A stretch of 64,000 nucleotides of DNA, from assembly GCA_900314925.1 (NCBI GenBank), contig OMXC01000006.1, positions 1-64,000 on the forward strand, written 5' to 3'. Under the pieces are notes generated by a model. It was not told the DNA's origin and searched no databases. It saw only the letters and a list, made by a program, of their open reading frames with translations. The position numbers were made by a program, and so were the translations under genes. The stretch is from an uncultured Bacteroidales bacterium. Its GTDB lineage: Bacteria; Bacteroidota; Bacteroidia; Bacteroidales; P3. This document shows, in pieces, positions 51,925 to 60,105 of the stretch (position 1 is its first letter; every line of letters starts with the position of its first letter).

Positions 51925-51957
51925 GCCGTTTAGTAGCCGTTTAGTAGCCGTTTAGGT
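51925..51957. repeat. Period-11 array, 3 units (GCCGTTTAGTA)
   Basis: GCCGTTTAGTA twice, then GCCGTTTAGGT, in exact register. Same period as the larger array 45 bp away, with the heptanucleotide array between them. Confidence 0.88.
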
Positions 51958-52042
51958 GGGGTTAAGGGATGGAGTATTAGAGGCAGAAAATCGGAAAAAG
52001 AGAAAAATTATTCGCGCATGTGTGCATATTGATTTTTTTGTG

Positions 52043-52050
52043 TAACTTTG
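52043..52050 (+). promoter_or_regulatory. -7 element of the GroES-like gene
   Basis: TAACTTTG lies 24 bp before the ATG at 52075. A TTTG at 52037-52040 is too near to be the -33 box. Confidence 0.6.
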
Positions 52051-52074
52051 CACTTTCAAGAGTATAGCAAAAAA

Positions 52075-52434
52075 ATGGATAACGCAAATATAGACAAACT
52101 GATAGTGATTGGCGACCGCGTGCTTGTGGAGCCCGCTGTGGCCACCCACAAGACCAAAGGCGGCCTGCTGCTGCCCGCCGGCTACCAGGAGAAGGAGGAG
52201 ATACAGACGGGCTACATAGTGAAATGCGGACCCGGCTATCCCCTGCCCTCGTCGGACAGCGACGAGAGCTGGAAGCCCGGCGACGGCGAGCCCAAGTACC
52301 TGCCGCTGCAGGTGCGCCCCGGCGACATGGCCATCTTCATGCTCAAAAACGCCGTGGAGCTCAAGTACGACGGCAAGAAATACTTCATCGTGCCGCAGAA
52401 CGGCATACTGATGGTTGAAAGAGAGGAATTTTAA
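52075..52434 (+). CDS. GroES-like (Cpn10 family) protein
   Basis: 119 residues with the Cpn10 fold: LIVIGDRVLVEPAVATHKTKGGLLLPA, then a variable loop (KEEIQTGYIVKCGPGYPLPSS), then VRPGDMAIFMLKNAVELKYDGKKYFIVPQNGILMV. It differs from canonical GroES in a longer acidic insertion (DSDESWKPGDGEPKYLPL) and has no groEL neighbour. It is best read as the second, GroES-like paralogue found in many Bacteroidetes, with an undefined role. The start at 52075 agrees with the -7 element at 52043-52050. Confidence 0.83.
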   Translation: MDNANIDKLIVIGDRVLVEPAVATHKTKGGLLLPAGYQEKEEIQTGYIVKCGPGYPLPSSDSDESWKPGDGEPKYLPLQVRPGDMAIFMLKNAVELKYDGKKYFIVPQNGILMVEREEF

Positions 52435-52494
52435 AGCTGTGAGATGTGAGTGATGAGTTTTCAGTAGGCTGACGCGGCCTGCGCAAGCCACTTA

Positions 52495-52536
52495 AAACTC
52501 AAAGCTTAAAGCTTAAAGCTTAAAACTAAAAACCAA
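52495..52536. repeat. Heptanucleotide array upstream of alaS
   Basis: AAACTCA, three AAGCTTA, AAACTAA and AAACCAA. It ends 14 bp before the alaS ATG, inside the leader. The region 52435-52494 contains GTGAG/GATGAG-like fragments of the same type. Confidence 0.85.
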
Positions 52537-52550
52537 ACAGAAACAGGATT

Positions 52551-55145
52551 ATGACAAGCAACGAGATACGCAAAGCCTTTTTAGACTATTTTGAAAGCAA
52601 AGGCCATCATGTGGTGCCCAGCGCGCCGATGGTCATCAAGAACGACCCGACGCTGATGTTCACCAACGCCGGCATGAACCAGTTCAAGGACATCTTCCTT
52701 GGCAACCAGCAGCGCCAGTGGCCACGGGCCACCGACAGCCAGAAGTGCCTCCGCGTCAGCGGCAAGCACAACGACCTCGAGGAGGTGGGCCACGACACCT
52801 ACCACCACACGATGTTCGAGATGCTGGGCAACTGGTCGTTCGGCGACTACTTCAAGAAGGAGGCCATCGCCTACGGCTGGGAGTTCCTCACCGAGGTGAT
52901 GAAGATCAACAAGGACTGGCTCTACGTCACCGTCTTCGGCGGCGACGAGAAGGAAGGCCTGGGCATGGACACCGAGGCCTACGACTTCTGGAAAGAGCAC
53001 ATCAGCGAGGACCGCATACTGAAGGGGTCGAAGAAAGACAACTTCTGGGAGATGGGCGACCAAGGCCCCTGCGGCCCCTGCTCGGAGATACACGTGGACA
53101 TACGCCCCGACGAGGAGAAGGCCAAGGTGCCGGGCAAAGAGCTGGTGAACAAGGACAACCCGCAGGTGATAGAGATATGGAACCTCGTGTTCATGCAGTA
53201 TAACCGCAAGGCCGACGGCAGCCTGGAGCCGCTGAAGGCCAAGCACATCGACACGGGCATGGGCTTCGAGCGCCTCTGCATGGTGATGCAGGGCAAGCGC
53301 AGCAACTACGACACCGACGTCTTCCAGCCCCTCATCCAGGAGCTCGCCGCCAAGGCCGGCAAGACCTACGGCAAAGACGAGGAGACGGACATTGCGCTGC
53401 GCGTCTGCGCCGACCACCTGAGGGCCGTGAGTTTCAGCATCGCCGACGGGCAGCTGCCGAGCAACGTCAAGGCGGGCTACGTCATTCGCCGCATCCTGCG
53501 CCGCGCCGTGCGCTACGGCTACACCTTCCTCGGCTTCACAGAGCCGTTCATGAACAGCCTCGTGCCCACCCTCGTGGGACAGATGGGGCACCAGTTCCCC
53601 GAGCTGCAGAAGCAGCAGGAGCTGATACAGCGCATCATACTGGAGGAGGAGCAGGCCTTCCTGCGCACCCTCGCCGGCGGCATCAAGCGCTTCGAGGAGT
53701 ACGCCGCCAAGTGCTCCGGCAAGGTGGTGGACGGCGCCTTCGCCTTCGAGCTGTTCGACACCTACGGCTTCCCCATAGACCTCACGCAGCTCATAGCCTC
53801 GGAGAAAGGCCTCACCGTAGACATGGAAGGCTTCCAGAAAGGCCTCGCCGAGCAGAAAGAGCGCTCGCGCGGCGCCGCCAAGGTGGAGAGCGACGACTGG
53901 CAGGAGCTGCTGCCGGGCACGGAAGAGGAGTTCGTGGGCTACGACACGCTGGAGGCCGACGTACGCATTGCCCGCTACCGCCACGTGAAAGCCAAGGACA
54001 AGGAGTTCTACCAGCTGGTGCTGGACCGCACGCCTTTCTACGGCGAGAGCGGCGGCCAGGCAGGCGACACGGGAAAGTTGAGAGTTAAGGATTATGAGTT
54101 AAGAGTTCGTAACACCAAGAAGGAGAACGGCCTCATCGTCCACATCGTCGATGAACTGCCCGAAGACCTGACGGCGACGTTCCACGCCTCGGTGGACGCC
54201 GACAAGCGCCAGGCCACGGCCTGCAACCACTCGGCCACCCACCTGATGCACTACGCACTGCGCCAGGTGCTGGGCGAGCATGTGGAGCAGAAAGGCTCGA
54301 GCGTAGACCCGCAGCGCCTGCGCTTCGACTTCAGCCACTACGAGAAGATGAGCCCCGAGCAGATACGCGACGTGGAGCGACGTGTCAACGAGATGATACG
54401 TGCCTGCATGCCCCTCGAGGAGCACCGCGCCATGCCCATAGAAGAAGCCCGCAAGCTCGGCGCCATGGCCCTCTTCGGCGAGAAATACGGCGACAAGGTG
54501 CGCGTGGTGAAATACGGCCCCAGCACGGAGTTCTGCGGCGGCACCCACGTGCAGAACACCGGCATGATAGGCACGTTCCGCATAGTCAGCGAAGGCGCCA
54601 TAGCCGCCGGCATGCGCCGCATCGAGGCCATCACCGCCAAAGCCGCCACCGACTACGCCGACGCGCAGCAGGAACAGCTGGCAGCCCTCGCCGACATGTT
54701 CAAAGGCACCAAAGACCTCACGGCCTCCATAGCCAAACTGCAGGAAGACAACGCCGCGCTCAAAGCCACGGTGGAACAGCTGCAGAAAGAGAAGGCCCAG
54801 AGCGTGGTGCAAGGCCTGGCCTCGCGCATGAAGGCTTCACCCGTGATCATAGAACGCATGGATGCCGACGTCAACACGCTGAAAGACGCCGTCATGGCGC
54901 TCCGCAACGAGTGCCCCGACATGGCCGTGGTGCTCGGCAGCGTGACCGCCGGCAAGCCGGCCCTGCTCATCGTGCTCGGCCAGAACCGCTTGGACGCCGG
55001 CCTCAACGCAGGCCAGATGGTGCGCACCCTCGGCAAGGAGATACAGGGCGGCGGCGGCGGCCAGGCCCACTTCGCCACCGCCGGCGGCCGCAACGCCGAC
55101 GGCCTCGACAAGGCCCTCAGCCTGGCAAAAGAACTGATTGGATAA
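52551..55145 (+). CDS. alaS: Alanyl-tRNA synthetase
   Basis: Charges tRNA-Ala; 864 aa. The catalytic core has MVIKNDPTLMFTNAGMNQFKD (ATP binding), the helical tRNA-recognition part follows, and the editing domain has the zinc motif HSATH (CNHSATHLMHYAL) with FCGGTHV further on. The C-terminal coiled coil (LQEDNAALKATVEQLQKEKAQ) and the oligomerising C-Ala domain ending in GGGGGQAHFATAGG are present. At 54075-54109 five heptanucleotide units encode KLRVKDYELRVR at the start of the editing module. The local length seems unchanged relative to homologues, and the essential residues are intact. Confidence 0.95.
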   Translation: MTSNEIRKAFLDYFESKGHHVVPSAPMVIKNDPTLMFTNAGMNQFKDIFLGNQQRQWPRATDSQKCLRVSGKHNDLEEVGHDTYHHTMFEMLGNWSFGDYFKKEAIAYGWEFLTEVMKINKDWLYVTVFGGDEKEGLGMDTEAYDFWKEHISEDRILKGSKKDNFWEMGDQGPCGPCSEIHVDIRPDEEKAKVPGKELVNKDNPQVIEIWNLVFMQYNRKADGSLEPLKAKHIDTGMGFERLCMVMQGKRSNYDTDVFQPLIQELAAKAGKTYGKDEETDIALRVCADHLRAVSFSIADGQLPSNVKAGYVIRRILRRAVRYGYTFLGFTEPFMNSLVPTLVGQMGHQFPELQKQQELIQRIILEEEQAFLRTLAGGIKRFEEYAAKCSGKVVDGAFAFELFDTYGFPIDLTQLIASEKGLTVDMEGFQKGLAEQKERSRGAAKVESDDWQELLPGTEEEFVGYDTLEADVRIARYRHVKAKDKEFYQLVLDRTPFYGESGGQAGDTGKLRVKDYELRVRNTKKENGLIVHIVDELPEDLTATFHASVDADKRQATACNHSATHLMHYALRQVLGEHVEQKGSSVDPQRLRFDFSHYEKMSPEQIRDVERRVNEMIRACMPLEEHRAMPIEEARKLGAMALFGEKYGDKVRVVKYGPSTEFCGGTHVQNTGMIGTFRIVSEGAIAAGMRRIEAITAKAATDYADAQQEQLAALADMFKGTKDLTASIAKLQEDNAALKATVEQLQKEKAQSVVQGLASRMKASPVIIERMDADVNTLKDAVMALRNECPDMAVVLGSVTAGKPALLIVLGQNRLDAGLNAGQMVRTLGKEIQGGGGGQAHFATAGGRNADGLDKALSLAKELIG
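54075..54109. repeat. Coding heptanucleotide array inside alaS
   Basis: AAGTTGA, GAGTTAA, GGATTAT, GAGTTAA and GAGTTCG in register within the open frame. The flanks are GC-rich coding sequence. It is the same unit family as the non-coding arrays at 46089 and 50175. Confidence 0.8.
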
Positions 55146-55171
55146 TTATCAACCTTATAAATATAGACATT

Positions 55172-55417
55172 ATGGACCTCCAGACCATCACCACCCTGAT
55201 GCTTTCCCAGGACTACAAGGAAAGAATGAAAGGCGAATACTACCACCTGCTGAACCGCAAGGAGAACCTCGAGGCCGTGCTCAAGCTGTGGGACAGCGGC
55301 AAGCTGACCTTCACGCCCGACTGCCCGCGCAGCATCTACGACCTGCAGATGCGTGCCATGAACGACTACAAGGCAGTCCTCGAGGCCCGCGCCAAGATTG
55401 AGAAGATTGAGCTGTAA
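55172..55417 (+). CDS. Small phage-type protein (crAss001_48-like)
   Basis: 81 residues starting at the ATG at 55172; ORFs extending upstream overlap alaS and are spurious. The sequence has TLMLSQDYKERMKGEYYHLLNRKENLE, then FTPDCPRSIYDLQMRAMNDYKAVLEARAKIE. I recognise this pattern from small phage proteins of the 'crAss001_48 related' type and their prophage homologues; this is recall, not a search. The predicted fold is an all-helical pair. It lies between alaS (26 bp) and tgt (5 bp) in the same direction, in an otherwise housekeeping setting. Its function is unknown. Confidence 0.65.
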   Translation: MDLQTITTLMLSQDYKERMKGEYYHLLNRKENLEAVLKLWDSGKLTFTPDCPRSIYDLQMRAMNDYKAVLEARAKIEKIEL

Positions 55418-55422
55418 GCCTG

Positions 55423-56529
55423 ATGCCTCTCACCTTTGACCTCAAAGCCGTCTGTGGCGACGCTCGCGCCGGTGTCATACACACCGACCACGGCGACATA
55501 CAGACACCTATATTCATGCCTGTCGGCACCGCCGGCAGCGTGAAGGCTGTGCACCAGCAAGAGCTTAAAGACGAGGTAAAAGCACAGATCATCCTCGGCA
55601 ACACATACCACCTCTACCTGCGGCCCGGCTGCGACATACTGCGGCAGGCCGGAGGCTTGCACAAGTTCAATGCCTGGGACCGTCCGCTGCTCACAGACAG
55701 CGGCGGCTTCCAGGTGTTCTCGCTGGCCGCCAACCGCAAGCTCAAAGAAGAGGGCGTTACCTTCCGCAGCCATATAGACGGGAGTCGCCACCTCTTCACA
55801 CCGGAGGGGGTGATGGACATCGAGCGAGTCATCGGCGCCGACATCATGATGGTGTTGGACGAGTGCTGCCCGGGCGACGCCGACTACCGCTACGCCAAGA
55901 AGAGCATGGAGTTGACACACCGCTGGCTCGACCGCTGCATTACGCGTTTCGCGGAGACGGAGCCTCTCTACGGCCACCACCAGGCACTCTTCCCCATCGT
56001 GCAGGGATGCCAGTATGCCGACCTGCGCCGCATATCGGCAGAATACATAGCCTCGAAAGAGCCCGAAGGCTGCGCCATCGGCGGCCTTGCCGTCGGCGAG
56101 CCCACGGAGGTGATGTACGAGATGATAGAGGTGGTGAACGCCATACTGCCCAAAGACCGCCCGCGCTACCTGATGGGCGTGGGCACACCGCAGAACCTCT
56201 TGGAAGCCATAGAGCGCGGCGTGGATATGTTCGACTGTGTGATGCCCACACGCAACGGCCGCAACGGACTGCTCTTCACAGCCGAAGGCACCATCAACAT
56301 CAAGAACAAGAAGTGGGAGACATGCTTCGAGCCCATCTATAAGGACTACACCCTCGCCTACCTGCACCACCTCATACGCGCCGAAGAGATACTGGGTCTG
56401 CAGATATGCTCAATAGTGAATTTGAGGTTCTACCTGTGGCTTGTCGGTGAAGCCCGCAACCACATCGTCGCGGGCGACTACGCGGCATGGAAGGGCGGCA
56501 TGGTGGCCAAGCTGGGCCGCAGACTGTAG
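55423..56529 (+). CDS. tgt: tRNA-guanine transglycosylase lacking the zinc cysteines
   Basis: Exchanges guanine 34 for preQ1 in tRNAs with GUN anticodons; 368 aa. Substrate motifs LTDSGGFQVFSL (catalytic Asp), CAIGGLAVGEP and DCVMPTRNGRNG (nucleophile Asp) are intact. The C-terminal zinc site CxCxxCx25H is absent: the region reads KWETCFEPIYKDYTLAYLHHLIRAEEI with a single Cys. Loss of these cysteines is seen in other Bacteroidetes Tgt proteins, so it is probably still functional. Confidence 0.93.
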   Translation: MPLTFDLKAVCGDARAGVIHTDHGDIQTPIFMPVGTAGSVKAVHQQELKDEVKAQIILGNTYHLYLRPGCDILRQAGGLHKFNAWDRPLLTDSGGFQVFSLAANRKLKEEGVTFRSHIDGSRHLFTPEGVMDIERVIGADIMMVLDECCPGDADYRYAKKSMELTHRWLDRCITRFAETEPLYGHHQALFPIVQGCQYADLRRISAEYIASKEPEGCAIGGLAVGEPTEVMYEMIEVVNAILPKDRPRYLMGVGTPQNLLEAIERGVDMFDCVMPTRNGRNGLLFTAEGTINIKNKKWETCFEPIYKDYTLAYLHHLIRAEEILGLQICSIVNLRFYLWLVGEARNHIVAGDYAAWKGGMVAKLGRRL

Positions 56530-56576
56530 CCTGTTGGCGGCGTGTTGATTACTTGTTGATATTTTGCACGTCACAC

Positions 56577-56609
56577 TTTGACGCCGTTGTGCTTTATTAT
56601 GTATTTTTG
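56577..56609 (+). promoter_or_regulatory. Promoter of the glycosyltransferase operon
   Basis: TTTG (56577-56580) and TATTTTTG (56602-56609) are separated by 21 bp. The first ATG is 24 bp downstream. It should drive the glycosyltransferase, sigma factor, outer-membrane protein and GNAT genes. Confidence 0.75.
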
Positions 56610-56632
56610 TACCCTAAAATAATAGTGTACAA

Positions 56633-57799
56633 ATGATAGACTTTCACGCTTTTGTATCTGATACATACGCCGTTGCGCTGGCAGCGGTACTGCTCGTGAC
56701 ACTCATATACCTATGCCTTTACTACGGTCTGTACCACTTCCGCATAGGCCGCTACGGGCTCAGGAAGAAGCATCAGGCAGACGACACGGCCGACGGGAAG
56801 GCGCTGCCGAAGGTGTCCGTGGTATTGACAGCCCACAACGACGCCGAATGGCTCCGCGAAAACCTCGTATACCTGCTTGAACAAGACTATCCGGACTTTG
56901 AGGTTGTGGTGGTCGACTACCTAAGCCAGGACGACACGCAGTTTGTGCTCAAGCTCCTCAAAGACTACTACAGACACCTCAAGATTGTGCCTTTCAAGGA
57001 GGACGTGAACCTCTTCCAAGGCAAGAAATACCCGCTAAGCATCGGCATCAAGTCTGCCGCCAACGACATCCTGATGCTCGCCGACCCCGACTGTACACCG
57101 AAGAACCTCAACTGGCTGCGCGGCATAGTGCGCGGCTATGACAGCAAAGAGACCCAGATAGTGCTTGGCTATTGCGGCATCAAACGCACCAAGACCCTGC
57201 TGGGCTGCCTGCAGCAGTATGACGCCCTCTCCTACGGCGCGCAGTATCTCGGCAACGCGCTCCTCGGCCACCCCTACACAGGCTCCGGGCGCAACCTCAG
57301 CTACCGCCGCTCCTTCTTCTTCAAGCAGGGTGCCTTCATCAGCCACTACGACGTCGCCGACGGCAGCGACGACCTCTTCATCTACCAGAACGCCGAGCGC
57401 CACAACACAGCCATCTGCATAGACGCCGACGCCTGTCTGACGGCTGAGCCCAAGAAGACCTACGCCCAGTGGCGCGACGAACGCCGCCACCGTGTGGCCA
57501 CACGCAACCGCCACTCCCTCGCCAGCCGTCTCGGCGAGCAGATGCTTCCTGCCGCGAACCTCGTCTTCTACGCCGCTGTAGCGGCACTTCTGGTCAGACA
57601 TACCGAGATATGGCCCGTTGTGGCCGCCGCCGCAATCATCAAATGGGCTTGGCAGATTGTCTGCTTCTCCCGTCTCACAAAGCGTTTCGACGGTGGTCAC
57701 ATCCACTTCGCCGCACCGCTGCTCGAAATTTATTTTATCGTCGCAAATACTATTTTGATACTATTGCCGTTATATAACAACAGAAAGTTCAAAAAATAA
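56633..57799 (+). CDS. Family 2 glycosyltransferase, membrane-bound
   Basis: 388 residues. One N-terminal membrane helix (VALAAVLLVTLIYLCLYYGLY) precedes the GT-A domain. Nucleotide-sugar motifs are KVSVVLTAHNDAEWLRENL, VVVVDYLSQDDT and MLADPDC (DxD-type). An acceptor-site acidic motif (DGSDDLF) and QWRDERRHR resemble QxxRW. Two or three C-terminal helices follow (LVFYAAVAALLVRHTEIWPVVAAAAI, IYFIVANTILILLPLY). The topology is that of a processive or lipid-linked GT2. The sugar and acceptor are unknown. Confidence 0.87.
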   Translation: MIDFHAFVSDTYAVALAAVLLVTLIYLCLYYGLYHFRIGRYGLRKKHQADDTADGKALPKVSVVLTAHNDAEWLRENLVYLLEQDYPDFEVVVVDYLSQDDTQFVLKLLKDYYRHLKIVPFKEDVNLFQGKKYPLSIGIKSAANDILMLADPDCTPKNLNWLRGIVRGYDSKETQIVLGYCGIKRTKTLLGCLQQYDALSYGAQYLGNALLGHPYTGSGRNLSYRRSFFFKQGAFISHYDVADGSDDLFIYQNAERHNTAICIDADACLTAEPKKTYAQWRDERRHRVATRNRHSLASRLGEQMLPAANLVFYAAVAALLVRHTEIWPVVAAAAIIKWAWQIVCFSRLTKRFDGGHIHFAAPLLEIYFIVANTILILLPLYNNRKFKK

Positions 57800-57813
57800 C
57801 GCCACCGAGGGCA

Positions 57814-58422
57814 ATGGACAACACAGCGACAATGAACGAACGCATGCGGCACGACTATGAACTGGTCTGCGCCGCCCGCGACCGCGGCAACAGCCAGGCC
57901 TATGCCGACCTCATGGCCGCCTATCGCGCGCCGCTATACTCATTGCTGCTCCGCATGACGCGCAATACCGTCACCGCCGACGACCTCACCATAGAGACCT
58001 TCGCCAAAGCCTTCCTCCAGCTCAACCGCTACTCCCCTACCGGCACCTTCAGCTCCTGGCTCTACACCATAGGCACCAACACCTACATAGACCACCTGCG
58101 CCGCCAGCGGCTGCAGGTCATACCCCTCAGCGACGCCACCCGCACCCCCGAAGGCGAGACCATAGAGTTGCAGATACCCTCCGGCCAGCCCAACCCCGAA
58201 GAAGCCCTCATCCGCGTAGAACGCGACGAGGCCCTCAAAGCCATCGTCGACCAACTCAAGGAGCCGTACCGCCAGATTGTGAGCCTGCGCTACTACGAAG
58301 ACCTCAGTTACGAGGAGATAGCCACACGCCTGCATATCCCCATGGGCACCGTAAAAATCAGGCTGCTGCGCGCCAAGGAGCTCCTTGCCGCCACCGTCAA
58401 AGAAAAAGGAGGCATAGTGTGA
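57814..58422 (+). CDS. ECF-type RNA polymerase sigma factor
   Basis: 202 residues with a sigma-70 region 2 (YSLLLRMTRNTVTADDLTIETF to FSSWLYTIGTNTYIDHLRRQR) and a region 4 helix-turn-helix (YRQIVSLRYYEDLSYEEIATRLHIPMGTVKIRLLRAKELL). No anti-sigma gene is adjacent, so control is either by another mechanism or at a distance. It may regulate its own neighbours. The stop overlaps the next gene start. An ATG at 57832 is an alternative start. Confidence 0.92.
   Translation: MDNTATMNERMRHDYELVCAARDRGNSQAYADLMAAYRAPLYSLLLRMTRNTVTADDLTIETFAKAFLQLNRYSPTGTFSSWLYTIGTNTYIDHLRRQRLQVIPLSDATRTPEGETIELQIPSGQPNPEEALIRVERDEALKAIVDQLKEPYRQIVSLRYYEDLSYEEIATRLHIPMGTVKIRLLRAKELLAATVKEKGGIV
58407..58412 (+). promoter_or_regulatory. 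Strong Shine-Dalgarno site for a GTG start
   Basis: AGGAGG lies six bases before the GTG at 58419. Full-length Shine-Dalgarno sites are rare in Bacteroidetes. Here it decides the non-ATG start, which overlaps the sigma factor stop. Confidence 0.75.
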
Positions 58423-59318
58423 AGCATGCCGCCGTCATATTAAGCGCACTACTGCTTGCCGTATCGGCCAACGCCGACGACGGCAAGCCCCCCAGTAGCA
58501 CGCTGCGCAACACAGGCCTCGCCGTCTTTGCCGGGGCCAACGCCTACTGGGCCTCCGACGCCACAGCCAACTTCTATTCCGGCGCCCCTACAGCCACCGA
58601 CAACACCGGCGGCATCTACCGTATACTCCACAGCAACACCTACGGCCGACAGATATGGGAAGACCTGCGCAACAACCGCCTCATCACCGACGCCGTGGGA
58701 GACTACACCGGGCTCACCGTCGCCGAGTACCCGCAGATGCACTACCGCATCTCCTACCAGATAGGCTTGGGCATACGCTACGACTACGCGAGCGGTTTCG
58801 GCTGGCTGCTGCGTTTCGACCTCGCCAGGCTGCGCGCCCAAGGCCAGTGGAACCTCGACGCCACCAACGGCACCGGGCCGCTCGGCTACAACCGTTACCT
58901 CCCCTGCGGCATCACAGGCCAGGAAGACCGCATCAACATAGACCTCGCCGTCACACACACCGTGGCCCTCACCCGGGCCATCGACCTCGAGCTCAACTTA
59001 GGCGCCAGCCTCATCAACACCAAGGTCAAAGACAACATCATAGAAATCAACGGTCACACCTATTCCATCCTCGACCGCTGGGACGGCAACATACCCGACG
59101 ACGGCGTTGCCGCCTACGAATACATAAACCAGGGCGGCATAGGCTACGGCGTCTTCGCATCCCTGCTCCTCGGCTACCGGGTGCAGGGCATCGGCGCCAT
59201 AAAAGCCGGGTACACCTGCGCACAGACCAAGACCGTCCTGCAGAACTACACAGCCTGGGGGTGGCAGCACACGCTCGGCATAAGAATAGAAATAAACAAT
59301 TTTAGTTTCATACAATAG
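58419..59318 (+). CDS. Predicted outer-membrane beta-barrel protein
   Basis: 299 residues from a GTG start supported by AGGAGG. A signal peptide (MKHAAVILSALLLAVSANA) is followed by alternating strands typical of a barrel: TGLAVFAGANAYWASD, MHYRISYQIGLGIRYDYA, WLLRFDLARLRAQGQW, DLELNLGASLINTK and YGVFASLLLGYRVQGIGAIKAG, ending LGIRIEINNFSFIQ. I recognise no specific family. Placed behind an ECF sigma factor and before GNAT, it may be a regulatory target or a co-expressed partner. Confidence 0.72.
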   Translation: MKHAAVILSALLLAVSANADDGKPPSSTLRNTGLAVFAGANAYWASDATANFYSGAPTATDNTGGIYRILHSNTYGRQIWEDLRNNRLITDAVGDYTGLTVAEYPQMHYRISYQIGLGIRYDYASGFGWLLRFDLARLRAQGQWNLDATNGTGPLGYNRYLPCGITGQEDRINIDLAVTHTVALTRAIDLELNLGASLINTKVKDNIIEINGHTYSILDRWDGNIPDDGVAAYEYINQGGIGYGVFASLLLGYRVQGIGAIKAGYTCAQTKTVLQNYTAWGWQHTLGIRIEINNFSFIQ

Positions 59319-59837
59319 ATGATTACATTCACAAACCTCGCAGACAGCGACCATTCGCACTTTGCGCAAAACCTTTTCGAAGAGGCGTTTCCGGAACAGG
59401 AACGCCCGCCCTTCTCTATCATCCGGCAGCGTGATGCCGGCAAATTCCATTTCCTCGTTGCCGAAAACGGCGACGAACCCGTAGGCATACTCACCTACTG
59501 GACTTTCGACGACCTCGTCTACGTAGAGCACTTCGCCATCGACGAAGAACTCCGCAACCAGGGACTCGGCAAAGCCGTCTTCCTCAACTTCCTCTCGCAG
59601 CAGCACGACCAGGTGGTCCTTGAGATCGAACTGCCCAACACCGAAGAGGCCGACCACAGGCTTGAGTTCTACCAGAGCATGGGGTTCTTCCAGAACCCGC
59701 AGCCCTACATCCAGCCATCATACCACAACGACGGCCGCACAGTGCCCATGATACTCATGTCAAAATACGAGCTCGACGACGACGAATTTTGCGAAATAAA
59801 GCAGCTTCTCTACCGCGAAGTGTACGGCGTAAATTGA
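59319..59837 (+). CDS. GNAT family N-acetyltransferase
   Basis: A 172-aa acetyl-CoA-dependent acyltransferase. The fold begins FAQNLFEEAFPEQERPPF; the strand FHFLVAENGDEPVGILTYW is followed by VEHFAIDEELRNQGLGKAVFLNFL with the RxxGxG/A acetyl-CoA loop, and LEFYQSMGFFQNPQPY. The acceptor molecule is unknown. It starts one base after the stop of the outer-membrane protein gene. Its own stop codon is at the edge of the heptanucleotide array that follows. Confidence 0.87.
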   Translation: MITFTNLADSDHSHFAQNLFEEAFPEQERPPFSIIRQRDAGKFHFLVAENGDEPVGILTYWTFDDLVYVEHFAIDEELRNQGLGKAVFLNFLSQQHDQVVLEIELPNTEEADHRLEFYQSMGFFQNPQPYIQPSYHNDGRTVPMILMSKYELDDDEFCEIKQLLYREVYGVN

Positions 59838-59920
59838 GAATTGAAAATTGAAAATTAAAAATTTTTACCATACAACTTATTGATTAACAATTTCAACTTT
59901 CATTTTTCAACTTTCAATTC
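59836..59920. repeat. Inverted pair of heptanucleotide arrays after the GNAT gene
   Basis: Left arm GAGAATT, two GAAAATT and AAAAATT (59838-59868); right arm TTTCAAC, TTTCATT, TTTCAAC and TTTCAAT (59891-59918) in reverse orientation. The stop codon of the GNAT gene lies in the left arm. The arms could pair as a terminator-like structure. Confidence 0.75.
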
Positions 59921-59929
59921 AAAAAAAAA

Positions 59930-59961
59930 TTTGGCCAGTATTCAAAAAGTTCGTACTTTTG
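59930..59961 (+). promoter_or_regulatory. tRNA-Arg promoter
   Basis: TTTG at 59930-59933 and TACTTTTG at 59954-59961 with exactly 20 bp between: a full Bacteroidetes consensus 40 bp before the tRNA. Confidence 0.8.
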
Positions 59962-60001
59962 CACCCGCTTTCAAGGGATAGAGACCTTGAAAAGAGCAGA
60001 T

Positions 60002-60075
60002 GGCTCCTTAGCTCAACTGAATAGAGCATCTGACTACGGATCAGAAGGTTGCAGGTTTGAATCCTGCAGGAGTCA
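60002..60075 (+). tRNA. tRNA-Arg (anticodon ACG)
   Basis: All arms pair: acceptor GGCTCCT (60002-60008) with AGGAGTC (60068-60074, one G-U), D stem GCTC/GAGC, anticodon stem TCTGA/TCAGA around loop CTACGGA with ACG at 60036-60038, and T stem GCAGG/CCTGC with loop TTTGAAT. The discriminator is A75 followed by an encoded CCA (60076-60078). The first anticodon A is presumably deaminated to inosine to read CGU, CGC and CGA. Confidence 0.95.
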
Positions 60076-60080
60076 CCAAA

Positions 60081-60105
60081 AGAGGACATCAGTCCTCTTT
60101 TTTTA
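60081..60105 (+). terminator. Intrinsic terminator of the tRNA gene
   Basis: AGAGGAC (60081-60087) pairs with GTCCTCT (60092-60098) across a 4-base loop, followed by a T-run to 60105. Confidence 0.85.
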
